From: CAZWSC01 sp964636385
GTDB lineage: Bacteria > Eisenbacteria > RBG-16-71-46 > CAIMUX01
Length of the DNA stretch: 8,141 bases
Direction of reading: 5' to 3'
Assembly: GCA_964636385.1 (NCBI GenBank)
Contig: CAZWSC010000008.1
Coordinates: forward strand, 1 to 8,141
Position numbers and translations under genes: made by a program. Shown here piece after piece: positions 1-6,670 of the stretch. Within the stretch, counting starts at the first letter, position 1. Each line of letters opens with the position of its first letter. The notes beneath the pieces were generated by a model. It made no database searches and was not told the DNA's origin. It saw only the letters and a list, made by a program, of their open reading frames with translations.

Positions 1-224
1 GAGGACATGGGATTCCAAGCGAATGTGAAGTCTTGCATGGCGTAACGAGAATGCACTAGTGAAGTGGCGACTCGTACTGCTGTGTCGTGTGGTGCAGGAC
101 GGGGGGAAAGGCTTAGCCATCTCCAAGGGATGCAGCTGATCGTCTTGCAGATGCAGTCCTGGGTCCATAAGGGAATCACACTGCATGGCGAGGGAAGGAG
201 AATGTGGCGGGAGGTCCGGATGGG
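1..224. other. 224-base stretch with no supportable gene
   Basis: This segment lies beyond the 3' end of the STAS gene and is visibly less G+C-rich than the rest of the window. Plus frame 1 is open from the window edge to a TAA at 43-45, which could be the last 14 codons of an upstream gene, but nothing in the peptide is recognisable. A plus-strand ORF from 64 runs on into the STAS gene antisense and looks like a shadow: it is rich in Arg and Ser with no domain pattern. No clear terminator hairpin with a T-tract was seen on either strand. Best read as intergenic DNA, perhaps with the end of a neighbouring gene. Confidence 0.4.
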
Positions 225-584
225 CTATGCCGCCTTCCTCGCCTCGATCTCCGACTCAAGGGCCGCCAGGGCCGACGCCTCGTCTGGCTCGGTCTGGAGG
301 AAGCGGGTCAACCCTGTGAGGCTGAAGAGGTCCGCCACCCTCGGGTGGACGGAGAAGAACCGGATCCCCCCCCGTTCCCGGAGCTCCTTTATCGCGGCGA
401 CCAGAACGCCAAGCCCGGAACTGTCGACGAAGCCGACTCGGGACAGGTCGACAGCCGCCCAATCGTGGCGGGAAAGCTCCTCGAGCAGTGATGCGCGGAT
501 CTCTTCGGATACGTCCGCGCCCAACTCCTCGCCCTCGAATCGGATGATGGCCACCGGGCCCTTCTGATCAAAGCTCAGTTGCAC
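225..584 (-). CDS. STAS-domain anti-sigma factor antagonist (SpoIIAA/RsbV-like)
   Basis: The 119-residue product matches a whole single STAS domain, the usual size for SpoIIAA/RsbV proteins. Visible marks are a beta-strand start (MQLSFDQKGPVAIIRFEGE) and the family signature VDSSGLGVL at residues 53-61. By analogy with SpoIIAA Ser58 in its DSSGLG motif, the phospho-acceptor would be Ser56. The later IRFFSVHPRVADLFSLTGL stretch (74-92) matches the usual strand and helix before the C-terminus. In this family the unphosphorylated protein binds an RsbW-type kinase and releases that kinase's target; a SpoIIE/RsbU phosphatase reverses the phosphorylation. Both partner types are encoded divergently at 780-2761. 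The start is a GTG at 584-582 preceded by a G-rich ribosome binding site; the stop is TAG at 227-225. A run of eight G on the coding strand (366-373) lies inside the gene. Soluble and cytoplasmic by inference; no signal peptide or membrane segment. Confidence 0.93.
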   Translation of the reverse strand: MQLSFDQKGPVAIIRFEGEELGADVSEEIRASLLEELSRHDWAAVDLSRVGFVDSSGLGVLVAAIKELRERGGIRFFSVHPRVADLFSLTGLTRFLQTEPDEASALAALESEIEARKAA

Positions 585-590
585 TGCGAA

Positions 591-598
591 CCCCCCTT
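591..598 (-). promoter_or_regulatory. Ribosome binding site for the STAS gene
   Basis: Read on the minus strand this is AAGGGGGG, six bases before the GTG at 584. It decides the GTG start, because no ATG in this frame lies near the beginning of the STAS domain. Confidence 0.6.
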
Positions 599-727
599 GT
601 TACGGACCACTCATCGGCCGCCCCTGGGGGTGACTTGACATCGCCGTGTGTCTCAAGTGGCCGCCATCGCCTGCTGTGATCGCAAACCACCTCGACGCTT
701 CAGATGGCGCCGGCTGCGGCCGATGCC

Positions 728-750
728 GGGATGGGGGGCGGCAATCCCCC
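728..750 (+). other. G-run/C-run hairpin upstream of the phosphatase start
   Basis: Two mutually exclusive pairings are visible. GGGAT (728-732) can pair with ATCCC (744-748), or five G of the run at 733-738 can pair with CCCCC (746-750) around a 7-base loop. It ends 17 bases before the GGAG ribosome binding site at 768-771. No T-tract follows, so it does not look like a terminator. It could be a leader-mRNA structure or a chance product of high G+C. Confidence 0.3.
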
Positions 751-767
751 AACAGGTTGCATTATCT

Positions 768-771
768 GGAG
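768..771 (+). promoter_or_regulatory. Ribosome binding site for the phosphatase gene
   Basis: GGAG with eight bases to the ATG at 780. It supports that start over the upstream in-frame GTG at 648, which would add a 44-residue arginine-rich, non-conserved-looking extension and has no clear ribosome binding site. Confidence 0.65.
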
Positions 772-779
772 TTCAATCA

Positions 780-2294
780 ATGCCTGACGAGACCGGTCTC
801 TGGGTGCTGGCCCGAAACCGCGCGGACCTCCTGGAGGACATGGCCAGGGGGTTCTCCGGCAGCGGCGGACTACGCCTGATCGACAGCCGTGGAAACGAAG
901 TATGGCGGCAGGGCGGACGCAGCTCCTGCGAAGACGAGGGCATGATCAGGGTTCCGGTGGGGGCATACGGCAGCCTCTGCTTCGATACTGTGCCGGGAGA
1001 GGATCTTCGGCACGGCCGGCCGGATCTGGAGTACATGGCGGGGGCACTGGGCAAGGTTCTTGCCTCCTCCCTGGAGGCGGAACTCGAACTGAACCACCTG
1101 GTCGATGATCACATCGCCACCACCAACCAGCTCATCTCGCTGTACAACATCATCTATGGCTCGGGTGACTCGCTGGATCCTGCCGACAAGTTCCAGATTA
1201 TCACGGCCGAGGCATGCCGGCAGACACAGTCGGAAATGGCGGTTCTCCTGATCGATGACCCTGCACACAGGGGCCTCTTCTTCAGCCCGTCAGGAGGGGA
1301 GGGCAAGGCAAAGGCCCTGGAGCTTCTGGAGCTGGCGGGCAGGGAGGACAAATCCCGGATCGACCCGGTGCATCATATCGTCTGCGCACCGATAGCGGCC
1401 GGCGACAAGCATACGGGGCGCCTCCTGACTGTCGGATCCCGCCACCCCGAGGGGTTCAAGGCGAGAGACCTGAAGCTTGTACAGGCCATGGCCGACCTTG
1501 CCGCCCGGTTCCTTCTGACGGCGAGGCTCCAGGCGCAGGCTCTGCATACGATCCGTCTCGAGCAGGAACTGGAGATCGCCGCGCGCATCCAGGAGATGCT
1601 GGTGCCGAAACATCAGCCGGAGATTCCGGGCCTGGACGTCGCGGCCGTGTGCAATCCCGCATCCAGAATCGGCGGCGATTTCTATGCGCTTCGCCCCCTC
1701 ACGCAGGGGGGCCTGGCATTCGCATTCGGCGATGTGGCCGGGAAGGGAATCCCCGCCGCCCTGGTCATGGCGATGGCGAGGGCTGCTGTGGTGTCGCTGT
1801 CCGGTCTGCATGAGGAACCGGGCGCTGCCCTGCAGCGCCTGAACGATGCCCTTTTCGACGATCTCGAGCGGGTCGGCAAGTTCGTCACGCTCGTGCTGGG
1901 GAGGTTCGATCCTGGCGGGGGGCTGCTCGAGCTGGCGAATGCAGGCCACTCACCGGTGCTCTACTTTCCCGGCAGCGGGGAGCAACCGCACCTTCTCACG
2001 CCGGGTGCGCCTCCGCTTGGCGTGGTCCCGGACCTCGAGGCCGCCACGGAACGCCTCGATCTGGCATGCGGGGGAATGCTCGTCGTCGCATCGGACGGCC
2101 TCACCGAGGCGAGGTCGCCCGGAGGTGAGTTCTTCGGTCTGGAGAACCTCACCACAGCGCTCATGCAGGGCCGCGAAACGAACGCCCGTGATCTCGCCTC
2201 GTCGACTCTCCTGGCTGTCGAGGGGTTTGCCGCGGGGGCGGACCAGGCGGACGACCAGACGCTCCTCATACTGCGCGGGAGGCGGGTGCGATGA
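780..2294 (+). CDS. GAF-SpoIIE/RsbU-type PP2C serine phosphatase
   Basis: 504 residues from the ATG at 780. Residues 1-115 are a poorly defined N-terminal region ending in a helix (ELELNHLVDDHIATTNQLISL, 101-121) like those ahead of sensor domains in RsbU-type proteins. Residues about 118-245 resemble a GAF domain. A linker helix (255-278, EQELEIAARIQEMLVP) leads into the SpoIIE catalytic domain (about 284-500). The metal-binding acidic residues look intact: GGDF (298-301, Asp300), GDVAGKG (317-323, Asp318), SDGLTEAR (438-445, Asp439) and DDQT (491-494). Such enzymes dephosphorylate STAS proteins in the cytoplasm, and the STAS gene at 225-584 is the obvious candidate substrate. The GAF-like domain suggests control by a small ligand or signal, identity unknown. 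No membrane segment is visible. The gene overlaps the next by four bases (ATGA at 2291), so the two are probably co-translated. Confidence 0.92.
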   Translation: MPDETGLWVLARNRADLLEDMARGFSGSGGLRLIDSRGNEVWRQGGRSSCEDEGMIRVPVGAYGSLCFDTVPGEDLRHGRPDLEYMAGALGKVLASSLEAELELNHLVDDHIATTNQLISLYNIIYGSGDSLDPADKFQIITAEACRQTQSEMAVLLIDDPAHRGLFFSPSGGEGKAKALELLELAGREDKSRIDPVHHIVCAPIAAGDKHTGRLLTVGSRHPEGFKARDLKLVQAMADLAARFLLTARLQAQALHTIRLEQELEIAARIQEMLVPKHQPEIPGLDVAAVCNPASRIGGDFYALRPLTQGGLAFAFGDVAGKGIPAALVMAMARAAVVSLSGLHEEPGAALQRLNDALFDDLERVGKFVTLVLGRFDPGGGLLELANAGHSPVLYFPGSGEQPHLLTPGAPPLGVVPDLEAATERLDLACGGMLVVASDGLTEARSPGGEFFGLENLTTALMQGRETNARDLASSTLLAVEGFAAGADQADDQTLLILRGRRVR

Positions 2295-2761
2295 ACACGT
2301 ACGAGGGGACCGGCCACTCCGGGGCGTGCAGATCGCTTCGAGTTGTCCTGCCTCCGGACACCGGGGGCCTGCGGATACTCGGCAGGGAGCTGATGCAGTT
2401 CGCATCCGCCTGCCTTGGTTCTGCGGGCGGGTGCAGGGAGGTTCACGACCTGCGGCTGGCGGTGCAGGAGGCGGTCGCCAATCTGCTGAAGCACGAAAAG
2501 GGCCGGCCCGTAGATGCGGCCGTCGTGCTTGAGTTCCGGCATCAACCCGGTCTCCTCGAGGTCGAGATCCGAAGCCATGGACTGATGTTCGATCCCACCC
2601 GGGCCCCGGCGGTTCTCAGGCCTCCTGAAGCTCTGGAAGAGTGCGGGCGCGGCCTGTTCCTGATCAGCGCCCTGGTCGACAGGGTCGAATACGAGTTCGA
2701 GGAGGGAGAGAACGTGCTGACACTGTGCAAGCAGCTCGGCGCGAAGGAGGATGCGGCATGA
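2291..2761 (+). CDS. RsbW/SpoIIAB-like GHKL ATPase (anti-sigma factor type serine kinase)
   Basis: 156 residues, typical of the HATPase_c_2 anti-sigma kinase family. The N box is clear: LAVQEAVANLLKH (56-68) with Glu60 and Asn64, the expected catalytic base and Mg-binding Asn. The G2-box-like GRGLFLISALVDRVEY (119-134) is intact. The G1 region reads EIRSHGLMFDPT (92-103) where relatives usually have an Asp-x-Gly; the Asp position, which contacts the adenine base, is Ser95 here. Family members phosphorylate a STAS protein and sequester a partner such as a sigma factor. Whether this one still uses ATP is open, so an ATP-weak or purely binding switch is an alternative. Start: ATG at 2291 overlapping the phosphatase stop, with GGAGG at 2278-2282 eight bases upstream. 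It overlaps the receiver gene by four bases in turn. Confidence 0.88.
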   Translation: MNTYEGTGHSGACRSLRVVLPPDTGGLRILGRELMQFASACLGSAGGCREVHDLRLAVQEAVANLLKHEKGRPVDAAVVLEFRHQPGLLEVEIRSHGLMFDPTRAPAVLRPPEALEECGRGLFLISALVDRVEYEFEEGENVLTLCKQLGAKEDAA

Positions 2762-3171
2762 GCGGAAAGATCCTTGTCATCGACGACGACGCGGTCATCC
2801 GCCGGCTTCTGCAGCGCCTGCTGATCGGAAGGGGCTTCGAGGTACGCCTTGCCGCGGACGGCGAGGAGGGACTGGCCTTTCTGCAGAACGAGGAGCTTCC
2901 ACAGGCCGTCATCTGCGACCTGAATCTGCCCGGGATCTCCGGGCTCGATGTCCTCGCTTCGATACGGCGTGACGGGCGGCACGGGTCGCTGCCCGTTCTC
3001 ATGCTTACCGGAGAGGGATTCGAGGAAGCCCGCGGAGAAGCGCTCGAACAGGGTGCGAACATGTACATGACGAAGCCGTTCAGCTCCTACGAGCTGATCG
3101 ATGTGCTGGGTCAGATTCTGAAGAGCTCTCCGGGGCCGGCCGTGGATGAGCGGGGGGGAGCCGCCGCCTGA
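2758..3171 (+). CDS. Stand-alone CheY-like receiver domain response regulator
   Basis: 137 residues: one receiver domain and a short tail, no output domain. All key residues are visible: acidic pocket Asp9-Asp10-Asp11 (ILVIDDDAVIRRLL), phospho-acceptor Asp54 (AVICDLNLPGISG), Thr84 (VLMLTGEG) and Lys106 in the YMTKPF motif (103-108). Phosphorylation by a histidine kinase, not encoded in this window, would change its surface for a partner. Because it is coupled to an RsbW-like kinase and an RsbU-like phosphatase that has no receiver of its own, it may feed a two-component signal into the partner switch in trans; that is inference. The ATG at 2758 has a very strong AAGGAGG (2744-2750) seven bases upstream and overlaps the preceding stop. 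The frame is open upstream to an ATG at 2641, but that part is a shadow of the ATPase gene. Seven G (3152-3158) lie near the 3' end. Confidence 0.95.
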   Translation: MSGKILVIDDDAVIRRLLQRLLIGRGFEVRLAADGEEGLAFLQNEELPQAVICDLNLPGISGLDVLASIRRDGRHGSLPVLMLTGEGFEEARGEALEQGANMYMTKPFSSYELIDVLGQILKSSPGPAVDERGGAAA

Positions 3172-3194
3172 TCCACGGGGCGGTCCGCGTGGAT
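3171..3194 (+). terminator. Short hairpin after the receiver gene; possible weak terminator or attenuator
   Basis: ATCCACG (3171-3177) is a perfect inverted repeat of CGTGGAT (3188-3194) around a 10-base G+C-rich centre. It starts at the last base of the receiver stop codon and lies in the only non-coding gap (3172-3240) between the regulatory genes and the secretion/pilus operon. No T-run follows, so classical Rho-independent termination is not supported. Partial termination or 3'-end protection is possible. Confidence 0.35.
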
Positions 3195-3229
3195 ACCGGC
3201 AACGTGTTCGCAGGATGTGCAGGTTATAC

Positions 3230-3234
3230 AGGAG
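3230..3234 (+). promoter_or_regulatory. Ribosome binding site for the GspE/PilB gene
   Basis: AGGAG with six bases to the ATG at 3241. It favours ATG 3241 over the in-frame GTG at 3217, which would add eight residues and lacks as good a site. Confidence 0.7.
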
Positions 3235-3240
3235 AACGGG

Positions 3241-4812
3241 ATGAGAGACGCTGAAGGTGGATTGAACAGGCCAGGCAGGGTCAACCGGCACCCGGGGGCG
3301 GCGGCGACGGCAGACAGAAGGTCGTCCGCCCGCAATCCGCAGTCCTTCGATCCCGGGCAGGTGCTGCCTGATCCGGATGCGCTGCGGCTCGTGCCGCGGG
3401 AGCTTGCGGTCCGCTACCTCCTGGTGCCGCTCGGACAGGACGGGTCGAAGATCCGCCTGGCCATGGCTGATCCGGGAAACCTGGAGGCGCTGGACACGGT
3501 GCGGATGGCCACGGGGCTCCAGCCCTCCGCGGTGGCCGCCACGGAGGAGCAGGTGGGCGAACTCATCCGCCGCTTCTACAGCGCCGGCCCGGAGTCGGGT
3601 GAGCTGGACGCGGTTGTCGCCGAAGTTGCGCGCTTCGACAGGGACCGCACCGACGGCACCGAGCTTCCGATCGTCCGCCTGGCGGATCAGCTGCTGGCGC
3701 AGGCAGTCCGGATGCGCGCAACGGATCTGCACGTGCAGCCGGAGGAGTCGGATCTTGCCGTGCGTCTGCGGATCGACGGCCGGCTGCGGACGGTGCACCG
3801 CCTGCCGATCGACGTCCACCCTCCGCTTCTGACGCGGATCAAGGTCCTGGCCGGCCTGGACATCTCGGAACGCCGGCTCCCGCAGGACGGGAAGATCGAA
3901 CTGGCGTTCGGTGACCGCAGGATCGACCTGCGTGTGTCGACCTTCCCGACGATCCACGGCGAGAACCTGGTGATGCGTATCCTGGATCACTCGCAGCTGT
4001 CCCTCGGCTTCGCCGAACTCGGGTTCCGGGATGAGGACCAGCGGCGCCTGGAGCGCCTCGTGGCGCGGCCCAGCGGGATCCTTCTGATCGTGGGGCCGAC
4101 CGGTTCCGGGAAGACGACAACCCTGTACGCCGCCCTGAAGCGCGTCGACAGGGAGCGGCTGAACATCATGACCCTAGAGGACCCGGTGGAGTATCGCCTC
4201 CCGGGTATCCGGCAGGCCCAGGTTCACGAGAAGGCGGGGTTCACCTTCGCTGCCGGTCTGCGCGCCCTGCTGCGCCAGGACCCGGATGTGCTGCTCGTGG
4301 GCGAAATCCGCGACAGGGAGACCGCACAGATCGCCGGCCGCGCGGCCCTGACCGGCCACCTGGTGCTCTCCACGCTGCACACGCGAAGCGCACTCGGCGC
4401 GATCATGCGCCTGAGGGACATGGGGGTGGAGGACTACCTCGTCGCTTCCACGCTGATAGGGGTCGTATCGCAGCGGCTCGTGCGGCGCGTCTGCACGGCA
4501 TGCTCACAGCCGCGCTCTCCCCTGGAGGCCGAACGCAGCCTCCTCGGCCTGGAGGCCGACTCCGAGGTTCTGCTCCACTCCGGCGCAGGGTGCCCCGAGT
4601 GCGGCGGGAGTGGCTACCGCGGCCGGTTCGCGCTGCACGAGATCGTGGAGGTGGACGAAGGGATGACAGCCTGCATAGGCGCCGGACGCGGCGAGTCCGA
4701 GATGCTGGATCACGCCAGGACGAAGGGATACCGGACCCTGCACGAGCTGGGCCGGGCGCGCGTTCTCGAAGGCTGGACAACCCTCGAGGAGCTCGCCCGC
4801 GTGGCGGCGTAG
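3241..4812 (+). CDS. gspE: GspE/PilB-family assembly ATPase
   Basis: 523 residues from ATG 3241. Residues about 44-115 match the later part of the T2SSE_N/MshEN domain (LRLVPRELAVRYLLVPL, then IRLAMADPGNLEALD). The ATPase follows: Walker A GPTGSGKT (285-292, Lys291), Asp box LEDPVEY with Glu313-Asp314, Walker B LRQDPDVLLVGEIRD with Glu355, and His box TGHLVLSTLHT with His373 and His380. A four-Cys zinc site typical of GspE/PilB, and absent from the retraction ATPase PilT, is present at Cys418, Cys421, Cys451 and Cys454. These hexamers power pseudopilin polymerisation at the cytoplasmic face of the inner membrane, acting on GspF/PilC, the next gene. The N-terminus starts with about 40 Arg/Pro-rich residues instead of the helical bundle with RLG motif seen in many relatives. 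GspE versus PilB cannot be settled from sequence alone. Confidence 0.96.
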   Translation: MRDAEGGLNRPGRVNRHPGAAATADRRSSARNPQSFDPGQVLPDPDALRLVPRELAVRYLLVPLGQDGSKIRLAMADPGNLEALDTVRMATGLQPSAVAATEEQVGELIRRFYSAGPESGELDAVVAEVARFDRDRTDGTELPIVRLADQLLAQAVRMRATDLHVQPEESDLAVRLRIDGRLRTVHRLPIDVHPPLLTRIKVLAGLDISERRLPQDGKIELAFGDRRIDLRVSTFPTIHGENLVMRILDHSQLSLGFAELGFRDEDQRRLERLVARPSGILLIVGPTGSGKTTTLYAALKRVDRERLNIMTLEDPVEYRLPGIRQAQVHEKAGFTFAAGLRALLRQDPDVLLVGEIRDRETAQIAGRAALTGHLVLSTLHTRSALGAIMRLRDMGVEDYLVASTLIGVVSQRLVRRVCTACSQPRSPLEAERSLLGLEADSEVLLHSGAGCPECGGSGYRGRFALHEIVEVDEGMTACIGAGRGESEMLDHARTKGYRTLHELGRARVLEGWTTLEELARVAA

Positions 4813-4820
4813 GTTGATCG

Positions 4821-6029
4821 ATGGCGGTCCTGGCGTACAAGGCAAGGGACGGGGCGGGGCGACTTGCCCGGGGCCGCATCAACTCCGCGGGCGAAGAGAG
4901 CCTGAGGGAGGAGTTGCGATCCCGTGGTCTCTACCTGATCGAGGCATCCCCTGCCCGAAAGGCCTCAGGCGTGAGCGGCGGCAGGGTTCGCGCCGCGGAT
5001 CTCATCCTCTTCACCTTTCACCTGCAGGCTGTCACGACAGCCGGGATCCCGCTCCTGGTGGGTCTGCGCGACCTGGCGGAGCAGACCCCGAACAGGCGTT
5101 TCCGGCGGGTTGTCGAGGAGCTCGGGCAGAGCATCCAGGAAGGCTCCACTCTTTCACAGGCGCTTGGGAGGTTCCCGGCGATCTTCCCCGAGTCGTATGT
5201 ACACATGGTGGAAGCGGGCGAGTCGTCCGGGCAGCTGGACGAAGTGCTCGCGCGCCTCACCGGGCTTCTGGAGTGGTCCCAGGAGATGCGCGCCCAACTG
5301 CGTCAGCTTCTGACCTACCCCGCGATCGTGATCAGTGCCCTGGCAGGGCTCGTGGTCCTGCTCCTCAGCTTCGTTCTGCCAAGGTTCCAGGATGTGCTGG
5401 TCTCCCTGGATGCCGGGCTTCCCTGGCCGACCCGCGCACTGATGCGCCTCAGCGACGCGGCGTCGACCGGCTGGCCTGTCGTGCTCGGTTGCGCCCTCGT
5501 GCTGGCCGGCTCGTGGACTGCCGGACGCAGGATCCGGTGGAGCAGGGAGCGGATGGATGCGATCGCACTGCGTGTCCCGGGCACGGGGCCTCTCCTGCGG
5601 GCGTTGGCCGCCGCGCAGATCGCGCACTTCCTCGGCGCCCTGTCGGCTGCCGGGGTGCCGGTGACCCGGTCGCTGGAGCTGCTCTCCCGGGTGATGGGGA
5701 ATCTGCATCTCTCAAGGCGCCTCGACGAGGTGGGCGGAAGGATCCTCTCCGGGTTCACCCTTACACAGTCGTTCGCGAAGGCGGGAATCCTGCCTCCAAT
5801 GGTTCAACGAATGATCTCGATCGGAGAGGAAACGGGAGATCTGCCCGGCGCCCTGCGAAAGGCGGAGGAGTTCTACGACAGGGAACTGCCGCGAAGGATC
5901 CGCAGGATCTTCGACCTTGCAGGGCCGATACTGACCGTCGTGATCGGTGCGGTGCTGCTGTTCGTGCTCCTGTCGGTTCTGCTGCCGCTGTACCAGGCCT
6001 ACTCGGCCGCCGGAGGAGCGATCGGATGA
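4821..6029 (+). CDS. gspF: GspF/PilC inner-membrane platform protein
   Basis: 402 residues, the normal family length. The start MAVLAYKARDGAGRLARGRI matches the usual GspF/PilC N-terminus. Two T2SSF domains follow: about 60-188, with the family motif EAGESSGQL at 131-139, and about 264-390, with the matching IGEETGDL at 334-341. Three membrane segments are visible at about 167-187, 219-236 and 368-390, as expected. The protein sits in the inner membrane, contacts the E ATPase through its cytoplasmic domains and is thought to turn ATP hydrolysis into pseudopilin extraction. The ATG lies eight bases after the gspE stop. Only a weak AGG (4811-4813) is seen upstream, so translation probably depends on coupling to gspE. 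The ATGA at its end overlaps the first pseudopilin gene. Confidence 0.96.
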   Translation: MAVLAYKARDGAGRLARGRINSAGEESLREELRSRGLYLIEASPARKASGVSGGRVRAADLILFTFHLQAVTTAGIPLLVGLRDLAEQTPNRRFRRVVEELGQSIQEGSTLSQALGRFPAIFPESYVHMVEAGESSGQLDEVLARLTGLLEWSQEMRAQLRQLLTYPAIVISALAGLVVLLLSFVLPRFQDVLVSLDAGLPWPTRALMRLSDAASTGWPVVLGCALVLAGSWTAGRRIRWSRERMDAIALRVPGTGPLLRALAAAQIAHFLGALSAAGVPVTRSLELLSRVMGNLHLSRRLDEVGGRILSGFTLTQSFAKAGILPPMVQRMISIGEETGDLPGALRKAEEFYDRELPRRIRRIFDLAGPILTVVIGAVLLFVLLSVLLPLYQAYSAAGGAIG

Positions 6030-6670
6030 TCCGTGTATCACACGCAGTCGGACAGAATGAAGCAGGCTCTCTGCGCGAGGTCGCCGGGCCCGGGCGCATC
6101 CGCCGCCGTGGCCTCACGCTGATCGAACTCGTTATCGCTGTTGCGGTGCTGGCGATCCTCGCCGGGATCTCGATACCTGTGACCGGCCACATCCTGCGCG
6201 CATCCCGGGAGGCGACCACCAGAAGGGAGATGGCCGCTGTCGCCGGGGCGATAAGGGCGTATGCGCAGGACAGGCCTTTCACGCCGGACCGGCTGCGATG
6301 GGGAAGATTCCCGCCCGAGGCGCCGGGCAGCGGCGGTTATGCGACGGTTCTCGGCCTTGATCTGGAGGAGGATCTCCAGGGGCTCGGCTGGGATCTGCAG
6401 TTCATGCAGGGCTGGAACGGTCCGTACATCAGGTCGGACGCAACAACCGCCGACGCCGATGGCAGCGGTGTGACCCGGACTGTGCGCAGCCACCAGGTGG
6501 ATGCCTGGGGAAGGTACTACGTCTACCGGAACAGGAGCGCCCCGGGCGGATTCGTGTCGCGGATGAACGACGAGCGGGTTGTAACGCTCGTCAGCGGCGG
6601 GCCGGACCGTGATCCGGCGACGACCGGGGACAACCTGGAGACCGTCGTCTACCGGGGGAAGGCGTACTGA
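6026..6670 (+). CDS. Type II secretion/type IV pilus pseudopilin (GspG/GspH-like), first copy
   Basis: 214 residues with a class III (prepilin) signal. Cleavage is expected after Gly29 in RIRRRG/LTLIELVIAVAVLAIL; mature residue 5 is the conserved Glu (Glu34), followed by a hydrophobic helix to about residue 53. A prepilin peptidase, not in this window, would cut and methylate it. The 29-residue basic leader is longer than the 5-15 residues common in the family. The C-terminal part has VDAWGRYYVYRN (158-169), like the DPWG-x-x-Y motif of major pseudopilins, and an Asp/Asn-rich stretch (GPDRDPATTGDNLE, 192-205) at the place of the calcium loop of GspG. Insertions lengthen the middle (about 90-155). 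It should be a filament subunit in the periplasm. The start is ATG 6026, overlapping the gspF stop, with GGAGG at 6012-6016. The frame is open upstream to 4814, but that part is a shadow of gspF. Confidence 0.92.
   Translation: MIRVSHAVGQNEAGSLREVAGPGRIRRRGLTLIELVIAVAVLAILAGISIPVTGHILRASREATTRREMAAVAGAIRAYAQDRPFTPDRLRWGRFPPEAPGSGGYATVLGLDLEEDLQGLGWDLQFMQGWNGPYIRSDATTADADGSGVTRTVRSHQVDAWGRYYVYRNRSAPGGFVSRMNDERVVTLVSGGPDRDPATTGDNLETVVYRGKAY

Larger units (their letters stand above)
585..779. other. Divergent intergenic region between STAS and phosphatase genes
   Basis: This 195-base spacer must hold the start signals for both the minus-strand STAS gene and the plus-strand phosphatase operon. 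A TTGACA lies at 635-640 on the plus strand, but no convincing -10 element follows at 16-18 bases, so no promoter is assigned. Plus-strand reading frames stay open through the spacer from GTG codons at 646 and 648, but the peptide is not domain-like and the phosphatase has a better start at 780. A G/C-run hairpin at 728-750 is listed separately. Confidence 0.6.

Noticed and set aside
34..190. Nine-base direct repeat TGCATGGCG at 34-42 and 182-190
   Set aside because: A single short pair about 150 bases apart with no other support; within chance expectation and not flanking any recognisable element.
635..640. TTGACA as a sigma-70 -35 element
   Set aside because: No TATAAT-like hexamer at 16-18 bases downstream; a hexamer alone is weak evidence.
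648..779. N-terminal extension of the phosphatase from GTG 648
   Set aside because: The extra 44 residues are Arg-rich and not domain-like, while ATG 780 has GGAG at a good distance.
1290..1949. 219-codon minus-strand ORF
   Set aside because: Antisense to the GAF/SpoIIE coding region, with no recognisable motif.
3172..3240. Promoter for the secretion/pilus operon using TATACA at 3225-3230
   Set aside because: No matching -35 hexamer at 16-18 bases upstream, and it would leave almost no leader before the ribosome binding site.
2542..3990. 482-codon minus-strand ORF
   Set aside because: It runs antisense across three well-supported plus-strand genes and the product is Arg/His/Pro/Gln-rich with no domain pattern; a high-GC shadow.
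4814..6025. Long plus-strand ORF upstream of and in frame with the first pseudopilin
   Set aside because: This part overlaps gspF in another frame and is a Gly/Arg/Pro-rich shadow. The pseudopilin has its own ATG at 6026 with a GGAGG site.
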